NCBI GenBank assembly: GCA_020444325.1
Contig: JAHLLD010000002.1
Span: 350,882 to 414,881, forward strand
Direction: 5' to 3'
Length of the DNA: 64,000 nucleotides
Source: a bacterium
GTDB lineage: Bacteria > Bacteroidota > Ignavibacteria > SZUA-365
This document shows positions 37,201 through 46,154 of the stretch, piece after piece. The notes below the pieces were generated by a model. That model made no database searches and was not told the origin of the DNA. It saw nothing but the letters and a program-made list of their open reading frames with translations. Both the position numbers and the translations under genes were made by a program. Position 1 is the first letter of the stretch; each line of letters opens with the position of its first letter.

Positions 37201-37695
37201 GTGAAAACGTTGTTTATCGTACGACATGCAAAATCCAGCTGGAAGCAGGAGTTTCTGACCGACTTCGAGCGGCCGCTCAACAAGCGCGGTCACCGGGATG
37301 CCCCGGTGATGGCTGCCGTTCTCAAGGAGCGTGGTGTGAAACCGGATTACATCCGCTGCAGTCCCGCAAACCGTGCGCTCACCACCGCACGCCTGTTGGC
37401 GGAAGGACTCGGCTACGATCTCGATCATATCGAGACAGACGAGCACATGTATGGCGCAGGCGACCGCCAGTTGAAAACCATCGTTCAACAGCTCCCCGAC
37501 TCTGCGGAGACAGCCATGATTGTCGGACACAATCCCGGCATGATGATGCTTGCGAACCGGCTGGCAGGGTTTGAAGAAGACAATCTCCCCACCTGCGGTA
37601 TCGTCTGCGTGCGATTCGAGGCGGAAACGTGGAGTGCGGTCGATGACCGTGAAGGCACGATTGAATATTTTGAGTATCCGAAAAAACATACCTGA
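37201..37695 (+). CDS. SixA-like histidine phosphatase
   Basis: This 164-residue protein of the histidine phosphatase (phosphoglycerate mutase-like) superfamily starts at GTG 37201, with GGAG upstream. The phosphate pocket is 'IVRHAKSSW' (His9 nucleophile), with the second histidine in 'IVGHNPGMM'. SixA members remove phosphate from phosphohistidine, for example on phosphotransfer proteins. Its position between a PAP2 phosphatase and ppk1 suggests phosphate metabolism; this is inference. Confidence 0.87.
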   Translation: MKTLFIVRHAKSSWKQEFLTDFERPLNKRGHRDAPVMAAVLKERGVKPDYIRCSPANRALTTARLLAEGLGYDLDHIETDEHMYGAGDRQLKTIVQQLPDSAETAMIVGHNPGMMMLANRLAGFEEDNLPTCGIVCVRFEAETWSAVDDREGTIEYFEYPKKHT

Positions 37696-37716
37696 TCATC
37701 ATCCAAGACAGGAACC

Positions 37717-39798
37717 ATGAAAGAATATCCCCTTTACGACAGGGAGCTCAGCTGGGTAGCCTTCAATGGCAGGGTCCTTCAGGAAGCCGCCGATGATCGC
37801 GTCCCTCTTTACGAGCGTTTGAAATTCCTCGCCATTTATTCATCCAATCTCGATGAATTTTTCCGCGTGCGTATCGCGGGTATCCGTAGCCTGATGTCGC
37901 TCGCGAAAAAGAAACGCGAAGAGCTCGAGCTCGATCCTGCGGCGCTGCTCGGAGAGCTGTATACCCGTATCGACCATCAGCAGGAAGAGTTCGGACGCAT
38001 TTTCCAGGAGCTGCTCGGCCACCTGCGCTCGCGCGGCGTGCAGCTGCTGACCGAAGAGGAAGTCGGCGAGCAGCAGCTGCTGACCATTCGCAGTTATTTC
38101 CGGGAAAATGTCAGGCCCTTTCTCGATGCGCACATACTGGGTATGCGCAGGAAAGATGATTTCCTCCGCAACCGCGCGCTGTACATGCTGGTGTCTCTCA
38201 AGCCGTTGAGTGGCGAGGACGCCGAGGTAACGGGCTGTGTGACAATTCCCACCGACACCCTGCCGCGGTTCGTGCCGCTTCCGACCGAGGACGGGACGCA
38301 TGCATACATGTTCCTCGATGATGTCATCAGGATGAATCTTCCGGTGGTATTTGAAGACTGGGAAGTGGACGGTGCGTGGTCGGTGAAGCTGAACAGGGAT
38401 GCGGATCTGCGCATCGAAGACGAGTTCTCGGGCGATATCGTCAAGAAAATTCAGCATGCACTTTCCAAACGCGAGACTGGCGTTCCCGCGCGCTTCCTGT
38501 ACGATCCCGGCATGCCCGATGCCCTGCTGCGCAGGGTACGCAAGCATTATGGACTGAAAAAGGAAGATCTGTTTCCCGGTGGACGGTATCACAATTTCCA
38601 CGACTTCTTTTCCTTCCCGAACCCTCTCGGTGCGGAGGTGAAGGACGAGGAGCTGCCCGCACTCGAATACCTGCCCTTCGCGCAGGCCACATCGCTCTTC
38701 GATGCCGTGCGGGAGCGCGACCATTTGCTGCATTTTCCCTACATGCAGTTCGATCCCGTAGTGCGCTTTCTCGAAGAAGCTGCGCGGGATGAAGCGGTGG
38801 AGCAGATCTCCATCACCCTCTATCGCATCGCCTCGCATTCCGCTATTGGAAATGCGCTGATGGATGCCGCACGTCAGGGCAAGCGGGTCAACGTATTCAT
38901 GGAAATCAAGGCCCGTTTCGACGAGGAAGCGAACATTTTCTGGTCGGAGCGGCTCAAGGAAGCCGGTGCCAACGTCATGTACAGCATCCCGGGATTGAAA
39001 GTCCATGCCAAGATGTACCATATCGTGCGGCGGGAAGGGAAGAAGAAACGCCATTACGTGTATCTCGGCACGGGAAATTTCAACGAGAAGACGGCAGGAC
39101 TTTACTGCGACCACGGCTACTTCACCGCGGACAAGGAAACGGGAAAGGAAGCCGCCGCCGTATTCGATATTCTCTCCAAACGGCGCGTAGGATATGAGTT
39201 CTCTCACCTGCTTGTTGCCCAGTTCAATCTCCGCAAAGAGATCAACCGGCGCATCGAACGCGAAATCGCACACGCGAAAGAAGGGCGTCCCGCGTCCATT
39301 CTGATGAAGATGAACAGCCTGGAGGATCCGAAAATCATCCGCCGGCTCTACCGGGCATCGCGCGCCGGTGTGCAGGTCACGCTGATTGTTCGCGGTATCT
39401 GCTGCCTCGTCCCGTCGATGGACGGCGTGAGCGAGAACATCGTCGCCCGCAGTATCGTCGATCGTTATCTGGAGCATGCCCGGGTGTACCAGTTCCACAA
39501 TGACGGGGAGGAGGAAGTGTTTCTCGCCTCCGCCGACATGATGCGGCGCAATCTCAACCGGCGCATCGAAGTCGCCTTCCCGGTAAAGGATCCGGCCCTG
39601 ATGGCGGACCTGCATGCGATGCTGGATGCGCAGCTCAGCGACGACACCAAGGCGCGTCTCATCGATCCGGAACAGCAGAACAGTTACTTCTTCGCCGATG
39701 CGCATGCGGAGACTGCTCGTGCGCAGACGGCATTTTACGCATACCTGAAGGATCGTGATTATACGCGATTGCCTGGAGATGATGGACCGCAGGATTGA
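37717..39798 (+). CDS. ppk1: Polyphosphate kinase 1
   Basis: The 693-residue enzyme polymerises phosphate from ATP into polyphosphate reversibly. The N-terminal domain starts with the canonical 'LYDRELSWVAFNGRVLQEA' and 'SNLDEFFRVRIAG'. The two phospholipase D-like catalytic domains carry the autophosphorylated histidine in 'GLKVHAKMY' (His430) with 'YLGTGNFNEKTA', and the second active-site histidine in 'VYQFHND' (about 594). It is complete. It follows the SixA-like gene by 21 bases and precedes the HD-DUF5706 gene; Ppx/GppA or PhoU genes, common partners, are not present nearby. Confidence 0.96.
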   Translation: MKEYPLYDRELSWVAFNGRVLQEAADDRVPLYERLKFLAIYSSNLDEFFRVRIAGIRSLMSLAKKKREELELDPAALLGELYTRIDHQQEEFGRIFQELLGHLRSRGVQLLTEEEVGEQQLLTIRSYFRENVRPFLDAHILGMRRKDDFLRNRALYMLVSLKPLSGEDAEVTGCVTIPTDTLPRFVPLPTEDGTHAYMFLDDVIRMNLPVVFEDWEVDGAWSVKLNRDADLRIEDEFSGDIVKKIQHALSKRETGVPARFLYDPGMPDALLRRVRKHYGLKKEDLFPGGRYHNFHDFFSFPNPLGAEVKDEELPALEYLPFAQATSLFDAVRERDHLLHFPYMQFDPVVRFLEEAARDEAVEQISITLYRIASHSAIGNALMDAARQGKRVNVFMEIKARFDEEANIFWSERLKEAGANVMYSIPGLKVHAKMYHIVRREGKKKRHYVYLGTGNFNEKTAGLYCDHGYFTADKETGKEAAAVFDILSKRRVGYEFSHLLVAQFNLRKEINRRIEREIAHAKEGRPASILMKMNSLEDPKIIRRLYRASRAGVQVTLIVRGICCLVPSMDGVSENIVARSIVDRYLEHARVYQFHNDGEEEVFLASADMMRRNLNRRIEVAFPVKDPALMADLHAMLDAQLSDDTKARLIDPEQQNSYFFADAHAETARAQTAFYAYLKDRDYTRLPGDDGPQD

Positions 39799-39859
39799 AT
39801 TGCATGCAGGCAAGGACTATTTTCCAATCATAGCAACCCGCGACAACGGAGCGTCTCCC

Positions 39860-41137
39860 ATGGCCGAAGAACATGTCTCTCTGACGGAACAGGCTTCTTC
39901 CCACGTGTTCAAGCATTTCACGAAACACCTCGGGAAGGATTACAGCTTTCACAACTTTGCGCACACCGCTGAGGTGGTCGAGGCCGTGGTGGAAATCGGT
40001 GAGGCGAGCGGGCTGCAGGGCCAGGATCTGGAAGTCGTCGTCCTCGCCGCCTGGTTTCACGACACGGGCATCACCGAGGTGTACACGCATCACGAACAGG
40101 CAAGTGCAGATTTCGCTGAACGCTTTCTAAAGAAGCGGCAGTATGATCGTGATGCGATCGCGGCTGTTCGAAACTGCATCCTCGTCACTGAACTCGACGT
40201 CGCTCCCACGACGCTTCAGGAAAAAGTGATCTGTGACGCGGATCTCCTGCACATCGGGAGGAAACGATTCTGGAGCCGTGCACAGCTGCTGCGACAGGAA
40301 CTGGCCGCCGTCGCAAAACAGGAATTCAGCGAAGAGGAATGGCTGCGGAAGCAGGTCACATTTCTTGAAGGACGCACGTTTTATACTGACTACGCCAGAG
40401 CCGAATACCAGGACCGACTGGATAAAAACCTGGCTACGGTGAAAACAGGCCTGGCTGCAGTGGAGCGTGGGGAAGACGTTGATTTTGCTTCTCTGGCTCC
40501 GAAAGGAAAAAAGAAAAAGAAGGACAAACAGTCCGGAAGCAACCAGGCAGCAGGGGTGAAGGAAATACTCGGGAAAGGTGATCGCGGCGTGGAGACGATG
40601 TTCCGCATCACCTCACGCAATCACGTTAGCTTCAGCTCCATGGTCGACAGCAAGGCCAACATTATGATCAGTATCAATGCGTTGGTCATCTCGGTCATCA
40701 TCAGCGTGCTGTTCCGGAAACTCGATACCAATCCCTACATGGCCGTCCCCACATTCCTTTTCCTGGCCGTCTGCCTGACAACCATTGTCTATGCGGTGCT
40801 GGCCTCGCGCCCCAAGGTCACCAGCGGCATGTTTACGCGGGAGGATATCGAACAGAAGCGGGCGAACCTGCTGTTTTTCGGAAATTTCTACAATGTGCCC
40901 GTTGATGATTTTGAATGGGGCATGCGTGAAATGCTGAAGGACAAAGATTACCTCTACGGGAGCATGATCCGGGATTTCTATTACCTCGGACAGGTGCTGG
41001 GACGTAAATACCACCATCTGCGTGTATCCTACAACGTATTCATGTACGGCTTCGTCGTATCCATCCTTCTGTACGTGGTCATGTTCCTGCTCTTCGCCGA
41101 TCAGCCCATTGATCTGCTGCCGCTCGGGACTGGCTGA
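39860..41137 (+). CDS. HD-domain phosphohydrolase fused to DUF5706 (PycTM-like) membrane module
   Basis: I use ATG 39860 (GGAG nearby); an earlier in-frame start at 39755 would overlap ppk1. The 425-residue protein has an HD domain (about 1-200) with His31/His35, 'FHD' (His67-Asp68), 'HHEQ' (77-78) and Asp127. A Lys-rich linker (GKKKKKDK, about 216-223) leads to a region with 'SSMVDSKANIMISINALVIS' and three hydrophobic helices (about 267-286, 293-315, 392-412), the DUF5706 pattern renamed Pycsar effector (PycTM). HD enzymes hydrolyse phosphate esters, including nucleotide second messengers. No nucleotide cyclase is adjacent, so a Pycsar defence role is not supported; linkage to ppk1 points to phosphate or nucleotide signalling. 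Confidence 0.82.
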   Translation: MAEEHVSLTEQASSHVFKHFTKHLGKDYSFHNFAHTAEVVEAVVEIGEASGLQGQDLEVVVLAAWFHDTGITEVYTHHEQASADFAERFLKKRQYDRDAIAAVRNCILVTELDVAPTTLQEKVICDADLLHIGRKRFWSRAQLLRQELAAVAKQEFSEEEWLRKQVTFLEGRTFYTDYARAEYQDRLDKNLATVKTGLAAVERGEDVDFASLAPKGKKKKKDKQSGSNQAAGVKEILGKGDRGVETMFRITSRNHVSFSSMVDSKANIMISINALVISVIISVLFRKLDTNPYMAVPTFLFLAVCLTTIVYAVLASRPKVTSGMFTREDIEQKRANLLFFGNFYNVPVDDFEWGMREMLKDKDYLYGSMIRDFYYLGQVLGRKYHHLRVSYNVFMYGFVVSILLYVVMFLLFADQPIDLLPLGTG

Positions 41138-41163
41138 GCGATACTACAGGAGTCATAAAATGA

Positions 41164-41200
41164 AACGTGCCGCCGCGGACTGACCGCAGCGGCACGTTTT
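41164..41200. terminator. Bidirectional terminator between HD-DUF5706 and propeller genes
   Basis: AACGTGCCGC pairs perfectly with GCGGCACGTT around a 15-nt loop. T residues follow on the plus strand and on the minus strand (CGTTTCATTTT), between two convergent genes. Confidence 0.85.
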
Positions 41201-41224
41201 GCAATTCAGGGAAGGGTATAGACG

Positions 41225-42304
41225 TTACTCGAGATCGGTGGAAAGTACGAAGCGGAGAATGCGGTCGTTGCCCGTATCCGCGATATACAATGTCCGATCA
41301 AAATGCGCCACGCCCTCAGGATGCGAGAACTGTTCCGCGCCGCCGAATGCCTGCGTGATGAAACCGGAGGGATTGAAGCGGAAAAGGGAATCGAGTCCGG
41401 CATCGATAATGTACATATTGCCCGCATCGTCAACCGTCACATCTTCGGGACGGGAGAAGAGACTCACCCGCAGGAAGTCAATTTCACCATCACGCGCTGG
41501 CGTATAATACGATTCCCACTGTGTGACATCGCCTGTCGTGCGCTGTGTGATCCACTGCGTGCGGAACAGCGATTGCTCACCCATCTGTGTGAAGATGAAA
41601 TCCGTAGTAATACGTGGGAACGTTGAAATGGAGGTCGGGACGGTAAGTGTCGCGAGTCCTGTCCCATCGACCGAGAGTCCGGGCCATTCGACGCGTGGCC
41701 GCAGATTGTCGTTTTTGTCAAACAGCATCACCGCGTCGTCAGGATCGACGAGGCTGGTGTTGTTCGGCCCGGTGCGCGTCACGTAATAGCTGTTATCAAC
41801 GAGTACGGCGACGCCGGTAAAGCGCCTGTCAGGATTGAGCGGATCGAAGTACACTCGCTCAACACGTGCCTGCGGGATGTTATGTCCGGCATCAACGAGT
41901 TTGATGCGGTAAATGGCACCAAAGGTTGCAGAAGTGCCGCCAATCGTGGTGTCGAATTCGCCGCACACCAGCAGGTCGAGCCGGTAGTCCTGCGCCAGGG
42001 CTGTGGGACGCTGAATGAAAGCGGAACTCCCGATCGTGCTGCCGGAGAGATCCATCATGGTGATTTGTCCTGCACCGCGCTCGGCGACATAAATGAAGGG
42101 CTCGCGTCCGAGAAGCACGTCGACAGGTTCGTCGAAGCCCGTCCATATCGGCTGCTGCAGCACGTAGCTGGTGTCGCCGTATGTTTCCTGCGGGGCTGTC
42201 GCGCCGAGGTCGGCGGAATCGAACGTATCACCGCATGCGCTGAGTAGCAGGGTCGCTGCCACACATGCGGTCAAAGTCTGTATGGATTTGCGTAGGCTGA
42301 TCAT
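41225..42304 (-). CDS. NHL-type beta-propeller lipoprotein
   Basis: The 359-residue protein has lipobox 'LLSAC' and six or so propeller strands, including NHL-type repeats near the C-terminus ('RPEDVTVDDAGNMYIIDAGLDSLFRF', 'HPEGVAHFDRTLYIADTGNDRILRF'). It is probably attached to the outer membrane and binds a partner rather than catalysing a reaction. Its start lies three bases after the stop of the PorV-like gene. It is therefore the last gene of a four-gene operon with a TonB receptor. Confidence 0.83.
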   Translation of the reverse strand: MISLRKSIQTLTACVAATLLLSACGDTFDSADLGATAPQETYGDTSYVLQQPIWTGFDEPVDVLLGREPFIYVAERGAGQITMMDLSGSTIGSSAFIQRPTALAQDYRLDLLVCGEFDTTIGGTSATFGAIYRIKLVDAGHNIPQARVERVYFDPLNPDRRFTGVAVLVDNSYYVTRTGPNNTSLVDPDDAVMLFDKNDNLRPRVEWPGLSVDGTGLATLTVPTSISTFPRITTDFIFTQMGEQSLFRTQWITQRTTGDVTQWESYYTPARDGEIDFLRVSLFSRPEDVTVDDAGNMYIIDAGLDSLFRFNPSGFITQAFGGAEQFSHPEGVAHFDRTLYIADTGNDRILRFVLSTDLE

Positions 42305-42306
42305 GG

Positions 42307-43311
42307 TCAGAATCCCAGTCGTACAGTGATGCGATGCACGCCGCCAAGACGGCCGAAGTCCGCGTAGGCGTAATCCACTCCGCCCCGGCCGAAACCGATG
42401 GGAGCGTTGATGCCCGCGCCTGCGGTGAGTCCCTCTTCGTCAACATTGAGCTTGTAGCCGGCACGGACGAAGAACAGTTCGTTCCAGGCGTACTCGAACC
42501 CGAGCGCAAGGTTCTCGCTGTTATCGTTCGGATGGTTGAGCTGTGCCGAAGCCGTCAGACGGTTTACGTCGTCTTCGACGGGCTCGAAGGCAAAACCGAT
42601 GCGGAACATCGTAGGGGGTGAGAATTCCTGGAATGAGGAGACCTCTTCGCCATGCGGGAGATCCACCGTTCCCTCCGGCGCAACGTTGTTCCCGAAGTTG
42701 GAAACGGCAACAGAGAATCGCGTGCTGCCGAGTCCCGTCCAGTAATACGTTCCGAGATCGATCATCACGGCACGCGTCTTGAGGACGTCGATGGTTTCCT
42801 CGACGTAGCGGACAGTGGCGCCGAACGAGAACTGTGAGGTGAGCTGCCGGGCGTAGGAGAGCCCGATCGCAATGTCACCGTAAGTGAAGTACCGTCCTGT
42901 ACCGAAGGGCTGCGTTTCCGTACGCACTTCCATGTCTTCGGTATGCAGGGAAGTGAAGGAAACACCAACAGCATCTCCCGGCGAGAGCCGGTAGATACCT
43001 GCGACGAATTCGTGCTGCAAATCCACCACCCAGGAGGTGTGCGAGAACATCAGTTCATGTCCTTCACACTGCACCATGCCCGCGGGATTGTAATGGAGGG
43101 ACGATGCGTCGTCCGCAACGGCGATGAACGATTCCGCCATGCCCACCGCACGGGCGCCGGTACCGATTTTCAGGAATTGCAGCGAGGATATGCCCGCACG
43201 CTGTCCGCCGAGCAGCGGAATCAGCTGGGCCTGCGCGCTGCCCGTTATCACTGCGGTAAGCAGCAGGACGAGCAGAAGCGTTCTCAGCGTGATATGTTTT
43301 GTGCCTGTCAT
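42307..43311 (-). CDS. PorV/PorQ-family outer membrane protein
   Basis: This 334-residue protein has a signal peptide (ending GSAQAQ) and a FadL-like barrel. It opens with the family motif 'FLKIGTGARAVGMAESFIAVADDASSLHYNPAG', which defines PorV/PorQ (UPF0164-like) proteins. PorV shuttles T9SS cargo from the translocon to the attachment complex; many paralogues of unknown role exist in this group. The C-terminal 'HRITVRLGF' fits barrel assembly. Its ATG overlaps the stop of the TonB receptor gene. The link to a receptor operon rather than to por genes suggests a specialised paralogue. Confidence 0.87.
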   Translation of the reverse strand: MTGTKHITLRTLLLVLLLTAVITGSAQAQLIPLLGGQRAGISSLQFLKIGTGARAVGMAESFIAVADDASSLHYNPAGMVQCEGHELMFSHTSWVVDLQHEFVAGIYRLSPGDAVGVSFTSLHTEDMEVRTETQPFGTGRYFTYGDIAIGLSYARQLTSQFSFGATVRYVEETIDVLKTRAVMIDLGTYYWTGLGSTRFSVAVSNFGNNVAPEGTVDLPHGEEVSSFQEFSPPTMFRIGFAFEPVEDDVNRLTASAQLNHPNDNSENLALGFEYAWNELFFVRAGYKLNVDEEGLTAGAGINAPIGFGRGGVDYAYADFGRLGGVHRITVRLGF

Positions 43312-46154
43312 AGCTTGATGGAAATTCCTGCGCGAATATTGCGCGGAGCAAGATACCGCGCGGGATTGTAAGGATACGGATTGAGCGGGGCCTGCAGATC
43401 CGGGTAAAGCGGATCGTTATAACCGCCAGGGGTGGGATCGCCGTACTCGTACGCGCGTCCCGTCACAGGATTGATGATGGTGGAATTCTCATTCCCGAGT
43501 ATGTTCGTGATTTCCACAAGGATGCCGAGGTCGAGTCCTGCCAGCATGATATGCTTCTCGATGTTCACATCGAGATAGAACCAGTTTTCACCGACATCTC
43601 CGTACAGGTTCGTGCGATCACGCTCATACACGGGACGACCGGTATTGGGATCATAGCCAATGAGAAGTTCCGGCGTGTAGCGTTTGCCGCTCTGGAAGAA
43701 AGCACGGAAGTAGAAATTCAGATCCTCGAGCAGTCCGATTCCAAGAGGATCATTGCCGGGGGGAATGTAGAAACTTGCGCTCACGGAAGCCTGCAGGGGA
43801 CGATCCCAGATCAGGTAGTTTTCCTTGATCGATTCCTCGAGATCACCGCGCTGCACGAGTGCGCCTTCGTCGGGAGAAGAACTCTTGCCGGTTGCGATGC
43901 TGTAGGCGAAGCTGGCCGTGCCGCGGAACCAGCGTCCAATGCGTTTCTTGTACTCCACCTCCACACCGCGCGTGCGGGCGTAATCCTGGTTGATATACGT
44001 GATGAAAGAACCGCCGGAAAAGCGCGAACTCGGGATCTTCGCCGACTTCGTGCTGACGTAATCGAAGATGTCCTTGTAATACGCCGTCAGTGTGAGCACG
44101 TCGTCTTCGGTGAACTGGTTGCGCAGGCCGAGCTCGTACGCGACAGTGGTTTCCGGATCCAGGTCGGGATTGCCGAATTTCTGGAAGGTGGATTTCGCAC
44201 TGACGGGGTTCAGCTTGGCGTAAACGAACTGGGGACGGGGACGCTTGGTGAAGTGGCCGTAGGAAAAGAACAGTGTCTGATTGTCGGAGATGGGATGCGA
44301 TATGCCGAGACGGGGACTGATACGCGCCTTGAAACGGCGACCGAACAATCCGAAGGTGTTTTCCATATACGATGCGCGTACGTCATCAGGGATGGTGATG
44401 ACCTCGGGATTGGCCACCGCGTCATCGACGAATTTACCGGGCATCCACCAGTCCAGCCGCAGACCGAAATTCAGGATCATACCGCTGAAGTTGACGTTGT
44501 CCTGCGCGTACATCGCACCGTAGGCCGGATGAACATTGTAGATGTCATTGTTGAGTCCGAGATCGCCGAGCCAGGGCTTGTAAATATCCACCACCTGCAT
44601 TTCACCCCAGGTAACGTCGAGTCCTGCCTTGAACTTGTTCTGCTCCGACAGGTTGCTGGTGAAATCGGCTTTTACCGTGTAATTGGCGACGTAATGATCG
44701 TGCCAGGTGAAGCCGTTTCCCGTATCCCAGAATCCGTCACCTGGGATCACACCGACATAATCCGTGTCCTTATTGTAGTACTCGACCGGGAAGGTGATCA
44801 GGTCTTTCGGTTCCTCGTACTGCGTCCAGTCTTTCCCGTTCGCATCCGCACGCAGGTTCGTATAGAAACGGCTGAGTTTCAGTTCGTAGAAGGACTGGCT
44901 GTTCAGCGTATGCGTCCAGCTCAGCGTGTGGAAAACCGTGTTGTGCGTGTAGGTGTTCGCGCCGTCGAGGATGTTCTGGAATTCATACTGATAGCCCGGA
45001 CTCGGTTCGACGTACTCGAGGTTGGTCTGCAGGGACTGGGAATTCTGATTGATGCTGACGGACTGGTTATACGAATACCGCAGCTTCATGGTGGGGGAGA
45101 AGGCCCAGGTGATTTTGCCGAGCCAGAACCAGTTGTTGTCCTGCCGCGGAGCGAAGCGCGTGCCGCCGAACGTGCTCGAATACAGCTGCCCCGCAGTAAT
45201 TTCCCTGTAGTCGCCAGTGGGCTGACCGCCGCGAATGATGGGAGTGAGCCGGGTAAAGTTGTCGGAGAATCCGGCGTACATGTTCCCGAAGAGGGAAATG
45301 GTGCCGGGGAGGTCAATGCCCATCGAAGGGAGGAGAAAGGACGTCAGCGGTTCGGGTCCGCCGAGCGACAGTTCGCTGATGTCGGTGTTCCAGTTCGAAC
45401 GGCTGTCGCTGTTGAAACCCAGGTTGTCGCGCTTGTGCGAGAGATAAAACGTGTAGCGGTCGGTCGCATCCTTTGTGGTGACATTGACCACGCCGGACGT
45501 GGCCTGCCCGTACTCCGCATTGAACCCGCCTGTGATCACTTCCAGTTCCTGGATGGAAGCGGCGCTGAGCTGCAGGCCAAAGCCGGTTCCTGCAAGGGGA
45601 TCCTGTACGGAAATGCCGTCGAGGAGGAAGGCGTTCTCATACGCGCGTCCACCGCGGATGTGAATTCCCTCATCGGATTTCACCACGCCGGTCTGCTGTG
45701 CCACGACGTCCGTCACATTTTCAATCACGGCGACTTCGATATCCTCGGCGGTCACCGTCCGCGAACTGGCCGTTTCCTCAATGTCCATCAGCGGTTTCTC
45801 ACCGATGATCACCACGGCTTCATCCATCGTGAGGATGGTTTCCTCCATTTCAAAATCCAGCGTCTTCGTCTGTCCCTCTGCAACATCGACACCTGTCTGC
45901 TGAATTTTCTTGTAGCCGATCAGCGAGATGACGAGGGTGTACTCTCCGGGATTCATGTCGCGTATGACATACTTCCCGTTGACGTCCGTCGCCGCACCGT
46001 AGTACGTACCCTTGACGAGCACGTTGACACCGATAAGCGTTTCACCGGTGCGGGAGTCCTTGATCGTTCCCTTGATGGTCGCCTTCTGCGCCTGCGCCAG
46101 CGACGTCGAAAACAGCAGCAGCAGGAGAAGCGGTACTATCATTCTGGTTGTCAT
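43308..46154 (-). CDS. TonB-dependent receptor with carboxypeptidase-like N-domain
   Basis: This 948-residue outer membrane protein has a signal peptide, a carboxypeptidase-regulatory-like domain (about 24-110, 'ATIKGTIKDSRTGETLIGVNVLVKGT'), a plug (about 130-240, 'IHIRGGRAYENAFLLDGISVQDPL', 'VITGGFNAEYGQATSGVVNVTTK') and a long barrel. It resembles receptors that lie beside PorV-like genes in Ignavibacteria and relatives. No SusD partner is present; lipoproteins on both sides may play that role. The substrate is unknown. The start is adjacent to the upstream lipoprotein's stop and the end overlaps the PorV-like gene by four bases. Confidence 0.88.
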   Translation of the reverse strand: MTTRMIVPLLLLLLFSTSLAQAQKATIKGTIKDSRTGETLIGVNVLVKGTYYGAATDVNGKYVIRDMNPGEYTLVISLIGYKKIQQTGVDVAEGQTKTLDFEMEETILTMDEAVVIIGEKPLMDIEETASSRTVTAEDIEVAVIENVTDVVAQQTGVVKSDEGIHIRGGRAYENAFLLDGISVQDPLAGTGFGLQLSAASIQELEVITGGFNAEYGQATSGVVNVTTKDATDRYTFYLSHKRDNLGFNSDSRSNWNTDISELSLGGPEPLTSFLLPSMGIDLPGTISLFGNMYAGFSDNFTRLTPIIRGGQPTGDYREITAGQLYSSTFGGTRFAPRQDNNWFWLGKITWAFSPTMKLRYSYNQSVSINQNSQSLQTNLEYVEPSPGYQYEFQNILDGANTYTHNTVFHTLSWTHTLNSQSFYELKLSRFYTNLRADANGKDWTQYEEPKDLITFPVEYYNKDTDYVGVIPGDGFWDTGNGFTWHDHYVANYTVKADFTSNLSEQNKFKAGLDVTWGEMQVVDIYKPWLGDLGLNNDIYNVHPAYGAMYAQDNVNFSGMILNFGLRLDWWMPGKFVDDAVANPEVITIPDDVRASYMENTFGLFGRRFKARISPRLGISHPISDNQTLFFSYGHFTKRPRPQFVYAKLNPVSAKSTFQKFGNPDLDPETTVAYELGLRNQFTEDDVLTLTAYYKDIFDYVSTKSAKIPSSRFSGGSFITYINQDYARTRGVEVEYKKRIGRWFRGTASFAYSIATGKSSSPDEGALVQRGDLEESIKENYLIWDRPLQASVSASFYIPPGNDPLGIGLLEDLNFYFRAFFQSGKRYTPELLIGYDPNTGRPVYERDRTNLYGDVGENWFYLDVNIEKHIMLAGLDLGILVEITNILGNENSTIINPVTGRAYEYGDPTPGGYNDPLYPDLQAPLNPYPYNPARYLAPRNIRAGISIKL

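Noticed and set aside
37840-39813. A 657-residue minus-strand open frame opposite ppk1
   Set aside because: ppk1 is unambiguous and the antisense product has no motif.
39860-41137. A complete Pycsar antiphage system
   Set aside because: The DUF5706 module is present but no nucleotide cyclase or other defence gene is adjacent, so only a PycTM-like domain is claimed.
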